In this document: positions 18,320 through 26,583 of the stretch, piece after piece
How the letters are laid out: each line of letters begins with the position of its first letter
Numbering within the stretch: position 1 is the stretch's first letter
Assembly: GCA_963658085.1 (NCBI GenBank)
Contig: CAVKOU010000002.1
Location: 1-64,000 of the forward strand
Direction: 5' to 3'
DNA from: CAKRJP01 sp963658085
GTDB taxonomy: Bacteria; Bacillota; Clostridia; Lachnospirales; Lachnospiraceae
DNA: 64,000 nucleotides
Notes under the pieces: generated by a model
What the model was told of the DNA's origin: nothing
Database searches by the model: none
Seen by the model: the letters and a program-made list of their open reading frames with translations, nothing else
Position numbers and translations under genes: made by a program

Positions 18320-18582
18320 ATGTGCATTGCGCTTCGAATCAATTTCCCCGGACGTTACCTTGACAGTAAACTCAGAACAGGCACCCTCACGGCACCCGGA
18401 AGGTTCTACTTAGTGCTGCTTCGTTCCCGACCTGACACGGTTCATAGATTCCCGTCGCGTGAGACCTACTCATCAACGCCACATATCAAGGGCGGCTCCG
18501 ACAAGCATGACCCTCTGCGCAATATCACCCCTGCTATAGCGGATTGCAGGTGCAAGGTACCGCTAACACCCCGGCTGCACGT
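18320..18582 (-). ncRNA. ffs: Signal recognition particle RNA (large, Alu-containing type)
   Basis: On the minus strand the invariant SRP domain IV is clear: GTGTCAGGTCGGGAACGAAG followed by CAGCAC (within about 18410-18440). The transcript is about 263 nt, fitting the Firmicutes/Clostridia form with an Alu domain (5' part about 18510-18582: GCCGGGGTG ... GCAGGGGTG). A GTGC near the 5' end can pair with GCAC near 18322. Ends are estimated from the promoter and terminator. It scaffolds Ffh for co-translational targeting. Confidence 0.92.
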
Positions 18583-18588
18583 TTCCAC

Positions 18589-18617
18589 ATTTTACAGTAT
18601 TTTATGCGGTTTGTCAA
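18589..18617 (-). promoter_or_regulatory. Promoter of the SRP RNA
   Basis: Read on the minus strand: TTGACA (18617-18612), 17-bp spacer, TAAAAT (18594-18589). A perfect -35 with optimal spacing, as expected for an abundant RNA. Confidence 0.85.
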
Positions 18618-18647
18618 TCTGTAGGAGCAAATCAAAAGGAGCATTTT

Positions 18648-20366
18648 ATGAAGATTTTATTGACGGCAGTGAATGCGAAATATATTCATTCCAATTTGGC
18701 AGTATATAGTTTGAAGGCCTATTCAAAGTGCCCGGAGGTGGAGCTTGCAGAATATACCATCAATCAGCAATTAGATGAAATTCTGATGGATCTTTACAAG
18801 AGAAAGCCGGATGTGTTGTGCTTCTCCTGCTATATTTGGAATTTAGATTATGTGGAGGCTTTGATCAGAGAAATCCATAAGCTGAGACCGGAGCTTCCCA
18901 TTTGGGTAGGTGGACCGGAGGTCTCTTATGATTCCGTGGATGTGTTGAATCGTTTGTCGGAAGTGACTGGGGTCATGAAAGGGGAAGGAGAAGAAACTTT
19001 TTCAGAACTTTGTAAAGCTTGGTGTTCTGAAGAGGGCGCTTCTTTGGAATACCTGAAAAACATAAAGGGAATCACCTACAGAGATGTGACTGGAATTCCG
19101 GTAGAAAATCCCTGGAGAGAAATTATGGACCTAAGCAAGGTGCCTTTCGTATATAAAGATATGAGCCTTTTTCAGCACAAGATTATTTATTATGAAAGTA
19201 GTCGCGGATGCCCGTTTTCCTGCAGCTACTGCTTATCCTCTGTGGATAAGAGACTTCGTTTTAGGGATCTTGCACTTGTAAAAAAGGAGCTTAAATTTTT
19301 TATAGATCACGAGGTCCCACAGGTGAAGTTTGTAGATCGAACCTTTAATTGCAAACATGACCATGCTATGGAAATTTGGAAATTCTTAGCAGAAAATGAT
19401 AAGGGCATTACGAATTTTCATTTTGAGGTGGCGGCAGATCTTTTGACGGATCAGGAGATTGAGTTCTTGAGCGGAGTGCGACCGGGGCTCTTTCAGCTGG
19501 AAATCGGAGTGCAGTCCACCAATGAGAAAACTATTCGGGAAATTCGAAGAGTCATGGACTTTGCCAAAGTGACAGAGGTGGTGAAAAAAATTCAGGAAGC
19601 CGGAAATATTCATCAGCATTTAGACCTCATCGCGGGACTTCCCTTCGAGGACGTTTCCAGTTTTGCGAAATCCTTTGACGATGTCTATGGCTTGAAACCG
19701 GAGCAATTACAGCTGGGATTTTTGAAGGTCTTGAAAGGGTCCTATATGGAATCCATGCAGGAAGTCTATGGCCTTGCCCATAAGAACCGACCACCTTACG
19801 AAGTCCTTTATACGAAATGGTTAAGCTACGAGGATGTGATTCGGTTAAAGCGAGTGGAGGAAATGGTGGAGGTTTACTATAACAGTCGTCAGTTCACTCA
19901 CACCATGGAGGAGTTAGAGAAGGAATATTCCTCGGCCTTTTCTTTGTATGACAGATTGGGAACATTTTATGAGGAGAAAAATCTGTTTAAAGTGAATCAC
20001 AAGCGCAGTGCTCGGTATGATATTTTGTTGCAATATATAGAATGCTATCATAAAGAGAAAAAAGAAATTTTTAGAGATCTTCTGACTTTCGATTATTATT
20101 TAAGAGAGAATGCGAAATCCAGGCCGGAATTTGCAGGTGAGTACAAGGTCTCTAAGGAATACTTAAGAGATTTTTATCAGCGAGAGGAGAAAAATCATGA
20201 ATATCTTCCGGATTATGAAAATTATGATAAAAATCAACTGCGGCGAATGACCCATTTGGAATATTTTGAAACGAAAGATTGTTATGTGCTTTTTGATTAT
20301 GAAAACAGGAATCCATTGAATCAGGAAGCCAAAACCTTTCTTGCAAATGAATCGCAAAAAGTATAG
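18648..20366 (+). CDS. B12-binding radical SAM protein, DUF4080 type
   Basis: A 572-residue protein. An N-terminal cobalamin-binding-like Rossmann domain (about residues 1-140: VNAKYIHSNLAVYSLKAY, PDVLCFSCYIWN, IWVGGPEVSYD) is followed by a radical-SAM core with CPFSCSYC (CX3CX2C, about residue 190), and a C-terminal DUF4080 domain (about 370-560). The reaction is unknown; the layout resembles B12-dependent methylases and cyclases. AAAAGGAG precedes the ATG. Followed by a tiny membrane-peptide gene 28 bp downstream. Confidence 0.88.
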   Translation: MKILLTAVNAKYIHSNLAVYSLKAYSKCPEVELAEYTINQQLDEILMDLYKRKPDVLCFSCYIWNLDYVEALIREIHKLRPELPIWVGGPEVSYDSVDVLNRLSEVTGVMKGEGEETFSELCKAWCSEEGASLEYLKNIKGITYRDVTGIPVENPWREIMDLSKVPFVYKDMSLFQHKIIYYESSRGCPFSCSYCLSSVDKRLRFRDLALVKKELKFFIDHEVPQVKFVDRTFNCKHDHAMEIWKFLAENDKGITNFHFEVAADLLTDQEIEFLSGVRPGLFQLEIGVQSTNEKTIREIRRVMDFAKVTEVVKKIQEAGNIHQHLDLIAGLPFEDVSSFAKSFDDVYGLKPEQLQLGFLKVLKGSYMESMQEVYGLAHKNRPPYEVLYTKWLSYEDVIRLKRVEEMVEVYYNSRQFTHTMEELEKEYSSAFSLYDRLGTFYEEKNLFKVNHKRSARYDILLQYIECYHKEKKEIFRDLLTFDYYLRENAKSRPEFAGEYKVSKEYLRDFYQREEKNHEYLPDYENYDKNQLRRMTHLEYFETKDCYVLFDYENRNPLNQEAKTFLANESQKV

Positions 20367-20394
20367 AATGATTGGAAAAAGGAGATTGGAAAAT

Positions 20395-20496
20395 ATGAAT
20401 TTTCATGATAATAAAATCAGAAGAATCATGGCTATCATTATTATTCTTATTATCGTAGCCATGATGGGCACCACAATTCTTCCTTATTTAGTGTAG
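20395..20496 (+). CDS. 33-residue single-span membrane peptide
   Basis: A short frame with a strong ribosome binding site (AAAAAGGAGATTGG about 8 nt before the ATG). It encodes a basic N-terminus (MNFHDNKIRRIM) and one hydrophobic helix (AIIIILIIVAMMGTTILPYL). It fits tightly between the DUF4080 and VanW genes. The topology and SD suggest it is translated; its function is unknown. It may be a membrane-associated regulator or stabiliser. Confidence 0.6.
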   Translation: MNFHDNKIRRIMAIIIILIIVAMMGTTILPYLV

Positions 20497-20612
20497 AAGA
20501 TTTGATGCAGGTGCTTCTTTGTAAATAGCGAAAAAAGAAACGTGAAAAGACTGAATGCAAGAAAGAAAACAGGGAAAAAGAACAGAGAGAGTAAGATAGG
20601 AGCTGTATATAA

Positions 20613-22142
20613 ATGGCAAAGGGACGTTCTACCGGTATTAAAAGTAGAAAAAGAAGAAATAGAATAAAACATCGCGGAAGACGATCCCATATGAGATATA
20701 TCGTCATGATCACGCTGGCGACGGTAGTTGCTTTGTGGGTGATCGTTTCGGGAATCCTGTTTTTTGCATTGTCGGCATATCCTAAGGATGTGATCGCAGA
20801 GAATCTTTACATCGGAGATGTGGCAGTTGGAGGTATGACCAAAGAGGAAGCGAAGAGTGCTTTGAAATCCAATTTGAAGACATTGAAATCTGTAGAAGTC
20901 ACCTTGACTGTAGATGATAAGTCCAAAACAGGAACCTTGAAGAATTTAGGATTGAAATATGAGGATGCAGATGGGCTGGTAGATCAGGCTTTTGATTATG
21001 GAAAGACCGGTGGATTATTCTCCCGTTATCGAAAGATGCATGGATTGCAGAAGAAGTCCCATGAAATTACAGCAGTATTTTCTCTTAAGAATAAAAAGGC
21101 CAAAGCATTTCTTGAGGAGAGCTCTTCGGATCTTGTGGTAGCTGCCCAGAATGCCAAACTTACCACCACTAAGAAGGGGAAGATTAAGGTTCAGGATGCC
21201 AAAGAAGGAAAGAAGATCGATGTAAAGGCTTCTGTAAAGGAGATTGTAAAGATCCTTAATAATAATTGGGATGGCAGTGCCCTTTCTGTGGAAATGAAAG
21301 TTATAAAGGAGAAACCTGGCCTTACTGCAGATGATCTCAAAGAGATGACAGATGTTCTTGGGACCTATACCACCTATGTGGGACAAAGTGAAAAGCGCAC
21401 CAATGTGGAGACGGGAACCAGCCGCTTGAATGGAATCGTGCTCCAACCGGGAGAAGAATTGGCAGCTGATGAGACCATGGGACCTTATGATGAGGAGCAT
21501 GGATATACATTGGGAAATAGTTACGCGGGAAGCCAGGTGGAGCAGACCTACGGCGGTGGAGTTTGCCAAGTAACCTCTACCCTTTACAATGCTGTGCTTT
21601 ATGCAGAACTGGAAGTAGTAGAACGACACAATCATTCCATGCAGGTGACCTATGTGGATCCGTCCAGGGATGCGGCAGTAGCTACCGGTTCTATGGAATT
21701 TCGTATTAAGAACAATTACGATTCTCCGATCTATATTTCAGGAGAAATTGATTCTGATGACAATCTTACCTTTACCATTTATGGAAAGGACACCAGGGAC
21801 GAGGGAAGAACCATAGAGTTTGAGAGTGAGGTGCTCTCCACAGAGGCATATGATACCACATATGTAACAGATTCTGAGGCAACCCTTGGAAGTATGGAAT
21901 ATACAGGAGCTGCCTCCAATGGCATGAGTGCAGAGCTTTGGAAGATTGTTTATCAGGACGGCGAGGAAGTAAGCCGTGATATTGTAAATACCAGTGAATA
22001 TATCAAATCAGATCAAATTATTTCCGTAGGTATCGCCTGCGATAATGCTTCGGCTTCTGCCCTGGTAAGTTCAGCGGTGTCCAGTCAGGATGCCAGCACT
22101 ATTACCAACGCCATTAGTCAGGCTTCTGCTATGTTATATTAG
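20613..22142 (+). CDS. VanW family membrane-anchored protein
   Basis: A 509-residue protein with a basic cytoplasmic N-terminus (about residues 1-30), one membrane span (about 31-52), a peptidoglycan-binding-like extracellular region with paired repeats (about 60-230), and a VanW domain (about 265-385: NGIVLQPGEELA, GGGVCQVTSTLYNAVLYAEL, ERHNHSM, GSMEFRIKNN). VanW proteins are found in many Gram-positive genomes, including some vancomycin-resistance clusters, but their function is unresolved and this copy implies no resistance. AGGAG precedes the ATG. Confidence 0.88.
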   Translation: MAKGRSTGIKSRKRRNRIKHRGRRSHMRYIVMITLATVVALWVIVSGILFFALSAYPKDVIAENLYIGDVAVGGMTKEEAKSALKSNLKTLKSVEVTLTVDDKSKTGTLKNLGLKYEDADGLVDQAFDYGKTGGLFSRYRKMHGLQKKSHEITAVFSLKNKKAKAFLEESSSDLVVAAQNAKLTTTKKGKIKVQDAKEGKKIDVKASVKEIVKILNNNWDGSALSVEMKVIKEKPGLTADDLKEMTDVLGTYTTYVGQSEKRTNVETGTSRLNGIVLQPGEELAADETMGPYDEEHGYTLGNSYAGSQVEQTYGGGVCQVTSTLYNAVLYAELEVVERHNHSMQVTYVDPSRDAAVATGSMEFRIKNNYDSPIYISGEIDSDDNLTFTIYGKDTRDEGRTIEFESEVLSTEAYDTTYVTDSEATLGSMEYTGAASNGMSAELWKIVYQDGEEVSRDIVNTSEYIKSDQIISVGIACDNASASALVSSAVSSQDASTITNAISQASAMLY

Positions 22143-22234
22143 AAAAAATGAAAAGTAATCCAAGTTTCCGGGAAACATGGAATGAATTTAGATTATATAA
22201 ATGATATTATGTAAACGATATTAGGAGGTGTGGC

Positions 22235-23206
22235 ATGCTTAGAGTTCAAACTTCAGATGGAGAAATTCTGAATACAGTCACAACTTTATACGGACATTCC
22301 GGCTATACGGGAGTATATGCCCTGGCGGCGGTGGCCAATGATCTTTGGGCCGCGGCGGGATCTCGGACGGAATCAGTGTCGGGATCTCAGGCGGAATCAG
22401 TGATGGGATCTTGGGCGGAGGTTTCGGATGTGAGAGTTTCGAATGTAGAAGTCTCTGTTCAGATCGAGATGCCGGAGTATACTTTTGCCTCCCGTCTTCA
22501 CGCAATTCAAAGAGAAGTGAAGGAAGCCTGCAAGTCACAGAATATAGAACTTAAAGAAATGACCCATAGGAAACATGAGGGAGTGACTCTTCCTATGGTG
22601 ACGGTATCTGGAATAGCCAGAGCCCCTAAAGAGGAAGCCTGGTGCAAGGATACCCTCCGAGCCGGACAGGATATTGTGTTGGCCGGCTATATCGGAATGG
22701 AGGGAATGCTTCGAATACTAGACGAGAGAGAACAGGAGCTTAAGAAAAGATTTGCCCCTGCATTCATAGAACAGATTCGATCCTACCGGCAGCAGTTATT
22801 TGCCGGACCTGCCATATCTGTTGCAAAAGCCGGAGGCTCATCTGCTATCAGGCAGGTTTCGGAAGGTGGAATTTTAGCCGCCCTCTGGGACCTGGCGAAG
22901 GATGCTGATGAGGGGCTTGCCGTGGATATGAAGAAATTAAATATTTTACAGGAAACAATCGAAGTGTGTGAGCACTATCGAATCAACCCCTACCAGTTGG
23001 CTTCTACCGGATGTATGTTGATCGTTACGGATCAGGGAGAAGCTTTGGCAGATGAGCTAAATCGGAATCATATTAAGGGAACTGTCATTGGAACGCTGAC
23101 AGACAACAATGACAAGATCCTGCATAATGGAGAGGAAGTTCGATATATTGATCGTCCGGCTCCGGATGAAATATTGAAAATGTATGGAGGAACCTATCAT
23201 GGATAA
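22235..23206 (+). CDS. AIR synthase-related (HypE/ThiL-like) protein
   Basis: A 323-residue protein whose second half resembles the AIR-synthase C-terminal domain: VSEGGILAALWDLAKDADEGLAVD, ETIEVCEHYRINPYQLASTG and the closing GTVIGTLTDNND. The N-terminal ATP-binding half is short and divergent, and carries a Ser/Glu insert (about residues 41-64) encoded by three 24-bp repeats. It may bind or hydrolyse ATP, or may only be a fold relative. AGGAGG precedes the ATG. It overlaps the start region of the Lrp gene by 8 bp, so both are probably coupled. Confidence 0.7.
   Translation: MLRVQTSDGEILNTVTTLYGHSGYTGVYALAAVANDLWAAAGSRTESVSGSQAESVMGSWAEVSDVRVSNVEVSVQIEMPEYTFASRLHAIQREVKEACKSQNIELKEMTHRKHEGVTLPMVTVSGIARAPKEEAWCKDTLRAGQDIVLAGYIGMEGMLRILDEREQELKKRFAPAFIEQIRSYRQQLFAGPAISVAKAGGSSAIRQVSEGGILAALWDLAKDADEGLAVDMKKLNILQETIEVCEHYRINPYQLASTGCMLIVTDQGEALADELNRNHIKGTVIGTLTDNNDKILHNGEEVRYIDRPAPDEILKMYGGTYHG
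22357..22428 (+). repeat. Three 24-bp tandem repeats in the AIRS-like gene
   Basis: Units begin GGGATCT at 22357, 22381 and 22405; the first two are nearly identical and the third is degenerate. They keep the frame and add a Gly-Ser-Glu-rich loop. Confidence 0.85.
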
Positions 23207-23690
23207 GTTTAGAAAACAGATATTGAAATATATGGAAAAAAACAGTCGTGTGGACTTGGGAGAACTGGCAATCCTTTTGGATACTGATGAGGTGAGCATC
23301 GCCAATGAGTTGGCTCAGATGGAAAAAGAGCAGATTATTTGCGGATATCATACACTGATCAACTGGGAGAAAGCAGGAGAGGAGCATGTAAATGCTTTGA
23401 TCGAGGTGCGTTTGACCCCGCAAAGAGATGCAGGTTTTGATGATACTGCTGTTCGTATCGGAAACTATCCGGAAGTTCAGGCTGTGTATTTGATCTCAGG
23501 AGGATATGATTTGTTGGTTTCTTTAGAAGGGAAAACATTGCTTGAGGTATCTAAGTTTGTTTCCAGCAAACTTTCTACGATCGATAATGTCATCAGTACA
23601 GCCACTCACTTCGTATTAAAGAAATACAAAGATCACGGAACTGTATTAACAGAGGAGAATAAGTCAGAAAGGATGTTGGTGACACCATAA
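23199..23690 (+). CDS. Lrp/AsnC family transcriptional regulator
   Basis: A 163-residue protein with an N-terminal winged HTH (ILKYMEKNSRVDLGELAILL ... VSIANELAQMEKEQII) and a C-terminal RAM/AsnC ligand domain (VNALIEVRLTPQ, VQAVYLISGGYDLLVSLEG). ATG 23199 has GGAGG 8 nt upstream; ATG 23184 lies before that site. Its stop codon shares a base with the aminotransferase ATG, so the two are translationally coupled and the regulator probably senses an amino acid handled by that enzyme. Confidence 0.9.
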   Translation: MDKFRKQILKYMEKNSRVDLGELAILLDTDEVSIANELAQMEKEQIICGYHTLINWEKAGEEHVNALIEVRLTPQRDAGFDDTAVRIGNYPEVQAVYLISGGYDLLVSLEGKTLLEVSKFVSSKLSTIDNVISTATHFVLKKYKDHGTVLTEENKSERMLVTP

Positions 23691-24859
23691 TGAGAAATCC
23701 ATTAGCTAAGAAAGTTGTTGATATCCAGCCCTCAGGTATCCGTAAATTTTTTGATGTGGTAAGTGAGATGCCGGATGCTATTTCTCTGGGTGTTGGTGAG
23801 CCGGACTTTGATACCCCTTGGAGAATCAGAGAGGAAGGTATTTATTCCCTGGAGAGAGGACGTACCTTCTATACATCCAACGCTGGATTAAAAGAATTAA
23901 AAGAAGAGATTTGTAAATATTTAGAGAGAAAGATTCAGGTAAGCTATGACCACGCTACAGAGGTGATGGTTACAGTAGGTGGCAGCGAAGGTATTGATAT
24001 GGCTATGCGTGCCATGCTGGATCCGGGGGATGAGGTTTTGATTCCTCAGCCAAGTTATGTTTCATATTTGCCATGTGCAGTCTTAGCAGATGGCGTGCCG
24101 GTGCCGATTGAGCTTCAGGAGAAGAATCAATTTAAATTAACAGTAGATGAATTGAAAGCAGCCATCACTCCTAAGACAAAACTGTTGGTGCTGCCTTTCC
24201 CGAATAATCCGACGGGAAGTATTATGACCAAAGAGGATTTGGAACCATTGGTAGATGTGATTATTGAGAATGATATTTACGTGATCTCCGATGAGATTTA
24301 TTCAGAGCTTACCTATGGAAGTGACCATGTATCCATTGCATCATTTCCGGGAATGAAGGAGAGAACTATTGTAATCAACGGATTCTCCAAAGGATTTGCC
24401 ATGACAGGATGGAGACTTGGATATGCCTGTGGGCCGAAGGTTATTTTAGAACAGATGATCAAGATTCATCAATATGCCATCATGTGTGCGCCGACCAACA
24501 GCCAGTATGCAGCCGTGGAGGGACTTCGTCACTGTGATCCGGAAGTGCAGGAGATGCGGGAAGCTTACAATCAGAGAAGACGTTTCCTCATGCATGAGTT
24601 TAAACGCATGGGACTTTCCTGCTTTGAGCCTTTTGGAGCCTTCTATGTATTCCCGAATATTCAGGAATTTGGAATGACAGCGGAGGAATTTGCAACAAGA
24701 TTTCTGATGGAAGAAAAGGTAGCGGTAGTACCGGGAACAGCCTTTGGTGATTGTGGAGAAGGATTTATCCGTGTATCCTATGCTTATTCATTGGCAGACT
24801 TGAAGGAAGCGTTGGGAAGATTGGAGAAATTCATTACAAGACTTCGGGAAAATAAATAA
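23690..24859 (+). CDS. Pyridoxal-phosphate aminotransferase, class I/II
   Basis: A 389-residue fold-type I aminotransferase. Visible are LGVGEPDFDTPW, the cofactor-phosphate region GGSEGIDMAMRA, PNNPTGS, SDEIYSEL, and the PLP-lysine motif INGFSKGFAMTGWRLGY. The C-terminal substrate Arg lies in GFIRVSYAYS. It resembles Gram-positive aspartate/aromatic aminotransferases (PatA-like). Its substrate is uncertain. Coupled to the Lrp-type regulator. Confidence 0.9.
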   Translation: MRNPLAKKVVDIQPSGIRKFFDVVSEMPDAISLGVGEPDFDTPWRIREEGIYSLERGRTFYTSNAGLKELKEEICKYLERKIQVSYDHATEVMVTVGGSEGIDMAMRAMLDPGDEVLIPQPSYVSYLPCAVLADGVPVPIELQEKNQFKLTVDELKAAITPKTKLLVLPFPNNPTGSIMTKEDLEPLVDVIIENDIYVISDEIYSELTYGSDHVSIASFPGMKERTIVINGFSKGFAMTGWRLGYACGPKVILEQMIKIHQYAIMCAPTNSQYAAVEGLRHCDPEVQEMREAYNQRRRFLMHEFKRMGLSCFEPFGAFYVFPNIQEFGMTAEEFATRFLMEEKVAVVPGTAFGDCGEGFIRVSYAYSLADLKEALGRLEKFITRLRENK

Positions 24860-24902
24860 AGATATCAACAAAAACATTAAGAAACGGACAGATTTCTGTA
24901 GA

Positions 24903-24953
24903 GAGCAGCGCTTGCTGAGAGGTGAACGAACCCTCAGTAAGCGCTGTTTTTTA
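24903..24953 (+). terminator. Terminator after the aminotransferase gene
   Basis: CAGCGCTTGCTGAG (from 24906) pairs with CTCAGTAAGCGCTG, followed by TTTTTTA. Confidence 0.9.
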
Positions 24954-25016
24954 GTAAAAAGGAACAGAAAATATATAAAAAGTGGTTGTTAAGTACTAAA
25001 AAAAGAACATCAATTT

Positions 25017-25031
25017 TGATAATGATTATCA
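25017..25031 (+). promoter_or_regulatory. Perfect 7-1-7 Fur/PerR-type box
   Basis: TGATAATGATTATCA is a perfect 7-1-7 inverted repeat identical to the Gram-positive Fur-family consensus TGATAATNATTATCA. A TATAAT (25032-25037) directly abuts it, so a bound repressor would block that promoter. No iron or peroxide gene lies nearby; the next gene is trmL at 25200, and between them is only a 15-codon frame at 25065. See findings. Confidence 0.75.
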
Positions 25032-25119
25032 TATAATATAGTTAAGAAAATAACAGAGTATATCATGCGGGGATTAGTTGATATAATGTTTTCTGATAGT
25101 TCTATAAGATAGAAATTCA

Positions 25120-25149
25120 TTGACTATTAATAGGGATTCCTCTTACAAT
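25120..25149 (+). promoter_or_regulatory. Promoter upstream of trmL
   Basis: TTGACT (25120-25125) and TACAAT (25144-25149), 18-bp spacing, about 50 bp before the trmL ATG. It would drive trmL independently of the Fur-type box. Other than these sites and the terminator I see nothing in 24860-25199. Confidence 0.55.
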
Positions 25150-25199
25150 AAAGAGGTCAACCACGACACCTATAAGAATTATTTAAAAGGAAAAATATT

Positions 25200-25694
25200 A
25201 TGTTAAACATTGTTTTGTTTGAGCCGGAGATTCCGGCAAATACAGGAAATATTGGTCGCACCTGTGTGGCTACAAACACAAGACTTCATTTGATAGAACC
25301 TTTGGGATTTCGATTGAATGAGAAGAACTTAAAAAGGGCCGGTATGGATTACTGGAAAGATCTGGATGTCACTACTTATGTGAATTACGAAGAGTTCTTA
25401 GAGAAGAATCCGGGGGCGAAGATTTACATGGCTACTACTAAGGGGCAGAAGGTATATACAGAGGCCTCCTATGAACCGGACTGTTACATCATGTTTGGAA
25501 AAGAGAGTGCCGGTATTCCGGAAGAAATCTTGGTGGAGAATCAGGAAAACTGTATCCGGATTCCGATGGTAGGAGATATAAGATCGCTGAATTTGGGGAA
25601 TTCTGTGGCGGTAGTTCTCTATGAGGCACTGAGACAGAATCATTTTGAACATATGAATTTGGAAGGGCATCTTCATCATTTGAACAATTGGTAG
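25200..25694 (+). CDS. trmL: tRNA (cytidine(34)-2'-O)-methyltransferase
   Basis: A 164-residue SPOUT methyltransferase modifying the wobble nucleotide of tRNA-Leu. The knot motifs are visible: NIVLFEPEIPANTGNIGRTC at the N-terminus, MFGKESAGIPEE, and IRIPMVGDIRSLNLGNSVAV at the C-terminus, where SAM binds. Full length. The ATP synthase cluster starts 14 bp after its stop codon. Confidence 0.95.
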   Translation: MLNIVLFEPEIPANTGNIGRTCVATNTRLHLIEPLGFRLNEKNLKRAGMDYWKDLDVTTYVNYEEFLEKNPGAKIYMATTKGQKVYTEASYEPDCYIMFGKESAGIPEEILVENQENCIRIPMVGDIRSLNLGNSVAVVLYEALRQNHFEHMNLEGHLHHLNNW

Positions 25695-25708
25695 AGAGGT
25701 TGAAGATT

Positions 25709-26008
25709 ATGACAGATAAACCGAAGTTTTCTGCAAAACAATTCTTTGTATTCTCGGATTTTATGAAAAATATTACAATGGTCACCCAGTTTGGACTGTC
25801 CCTTTTGACGCCGACAGTGCTTTGTCTTTTGGGATGTTGGTGGCTTACCGCCCATACCGGCGTGGGACTTTGGATTTATATCGTAGGATTTATTTTTGGA
25901 CTTGGGAGTTCCTTTATGGTAGCTTACAATCTATATCTTCGCATTATGAAGAAGGAAGATAAAGAAAAGAAACAAAGAACCGGAGTTTCTTTTAATAGTC
26001 ATATGTAG
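25709..26008 (+). CDS. AtpZ/AtpI-type ATP synthase accessory membrane protein
   Basis: A 99-residue protein with two hydrophobic spans (about TMVTQFGLSLLTPTVLCLLG and WIYIVGFIFGLGSSFMVAYN). The pattern and position before atpI and atpB match AtpZ, implicated in Mg2+/Ca2+ handling or rotor assembly. I chose ATG 25709 with GAGAGG upstream. Its stop codon lies in the first unit of a 17-bp tandem repeat. Confidence 0.8.
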   Translation: MTDKPKFSAKQFFVFSDFMKNITMVTQFGLSLLTPTVLCLLGCWWLTAHTGVGLWIYIVGFIFGLGSSFMVAYNLYLRIMKKEDKEKKQRTGVSFNSHM

Positions 26009-26061
26009 GTAATAGTCATATATAGGGAATAGTCATATGTAGGGAATAGTCATATGTAGGA
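25994..26061 (+). repeat. Four 17-bp tandem repeats at the atpZ-atpI junction
   Basis: AATAGTCATATGTAGGG-type units begin at 25994, 26011, 26028 and 26045. The first contains the stop codon of the AtpZ-like gene and the last runs into the ribosome binding site (TAGGAGGT) of the next gene. They enlarge the intercistronic space and place repeated in-frame-independent TAG codons before atpI. Confidence 0.9.
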
Positions 26062-26070
26062 GGTAGAAAT

Positions 26071-26487
26071 ATGGGTAAACTTCAGGAGGATTCCAAAAAA
26101 GAATTCATTCGTGTAGTAACTTACACAGTGGTAGGGGTGATCCTTATGTGGATCGTCTTTGGCGTCGCTCATGTGATTTCTCCGGAGAAGGTGCCTTTAG
26201 ATTATCGAGTGTTCTTATCGGGGATTTTGGGTGGTGTTGTGCCTATCGCCAACTTTTATCTTATGGCCCTGACGGTACAGGATGTGGCGGCAACAGAGGA
26301 TCAGGATCTGGCGAGACAGAAGATGAAATTTAGTTATTCCAAAAGGATGGGAATCCTGATACTATGGGTGATCTTGGTAGCACTTCTTCCGTGGTTTAAT
26401 CTAGTAGCAGGAATTTTGCCTTTGTTTTTTTGGAACTGGGGAGTAAGATTGTCGGCATTTCGGAGAAAAAAGAGTGACGACCAATAA
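26071..26487 (+). CDS. atpI: ATP synthase subunit I-like membrane protein
   Basis: A 138-residue protein with about four hydrophobic segments (VVTYTVVGVILMWIVFGVAH, GILGGVVPIANFYLMAL, MGILILWVILVALLPWF, LVAGILPLFFWNW). Position directly before atpB and topology fit AtpI, a c-ring assembly chaperone. Sequence conservation in this family is low, so the call rests mainly on context. AGGAGGT precedes the ATG. Confidence 0.75.
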   Translation: MGKLQEDSKKEFIRVVTYTVVGVILMWIVFGVAHVISPEKVPLDYRVFLSGILGGVVPIANFYLMALTVQDVAATEDQDLARQKMKFSYSKRMGILILWVILVALLPWFNLVAGILPLFFWNWGVRLSAFRRKKSDDQ

Positions 26488-26583
26488 ATAAGGTTAAAAC
26501 TGTTTACAGTTTTACATAAATACAATTGAATATAGGATGCATGAATATCGGAAATTCTTGGAATTTAGAATGGAGGTGAGACT

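Noticed and set aside
20613..22142. VanW gene as sign of vancomycin resistance
   Set aside because: VanW-domain proteins are common in Clostridia without resistance operons; no VanH/A/X or ligase genes are present.
25065..25112. A 15-codon frame downstream of the Fur-type box
   Set aside because: No ribosome binding site and no hydrophobic or conserved pattern; kept only as a possibility in the finding on the box.
25994..26061. 17-bp tandem units considered as a CRISPR array
   Set aside because: Units are directly contiguous without unique spacers, and there are no cas genes.
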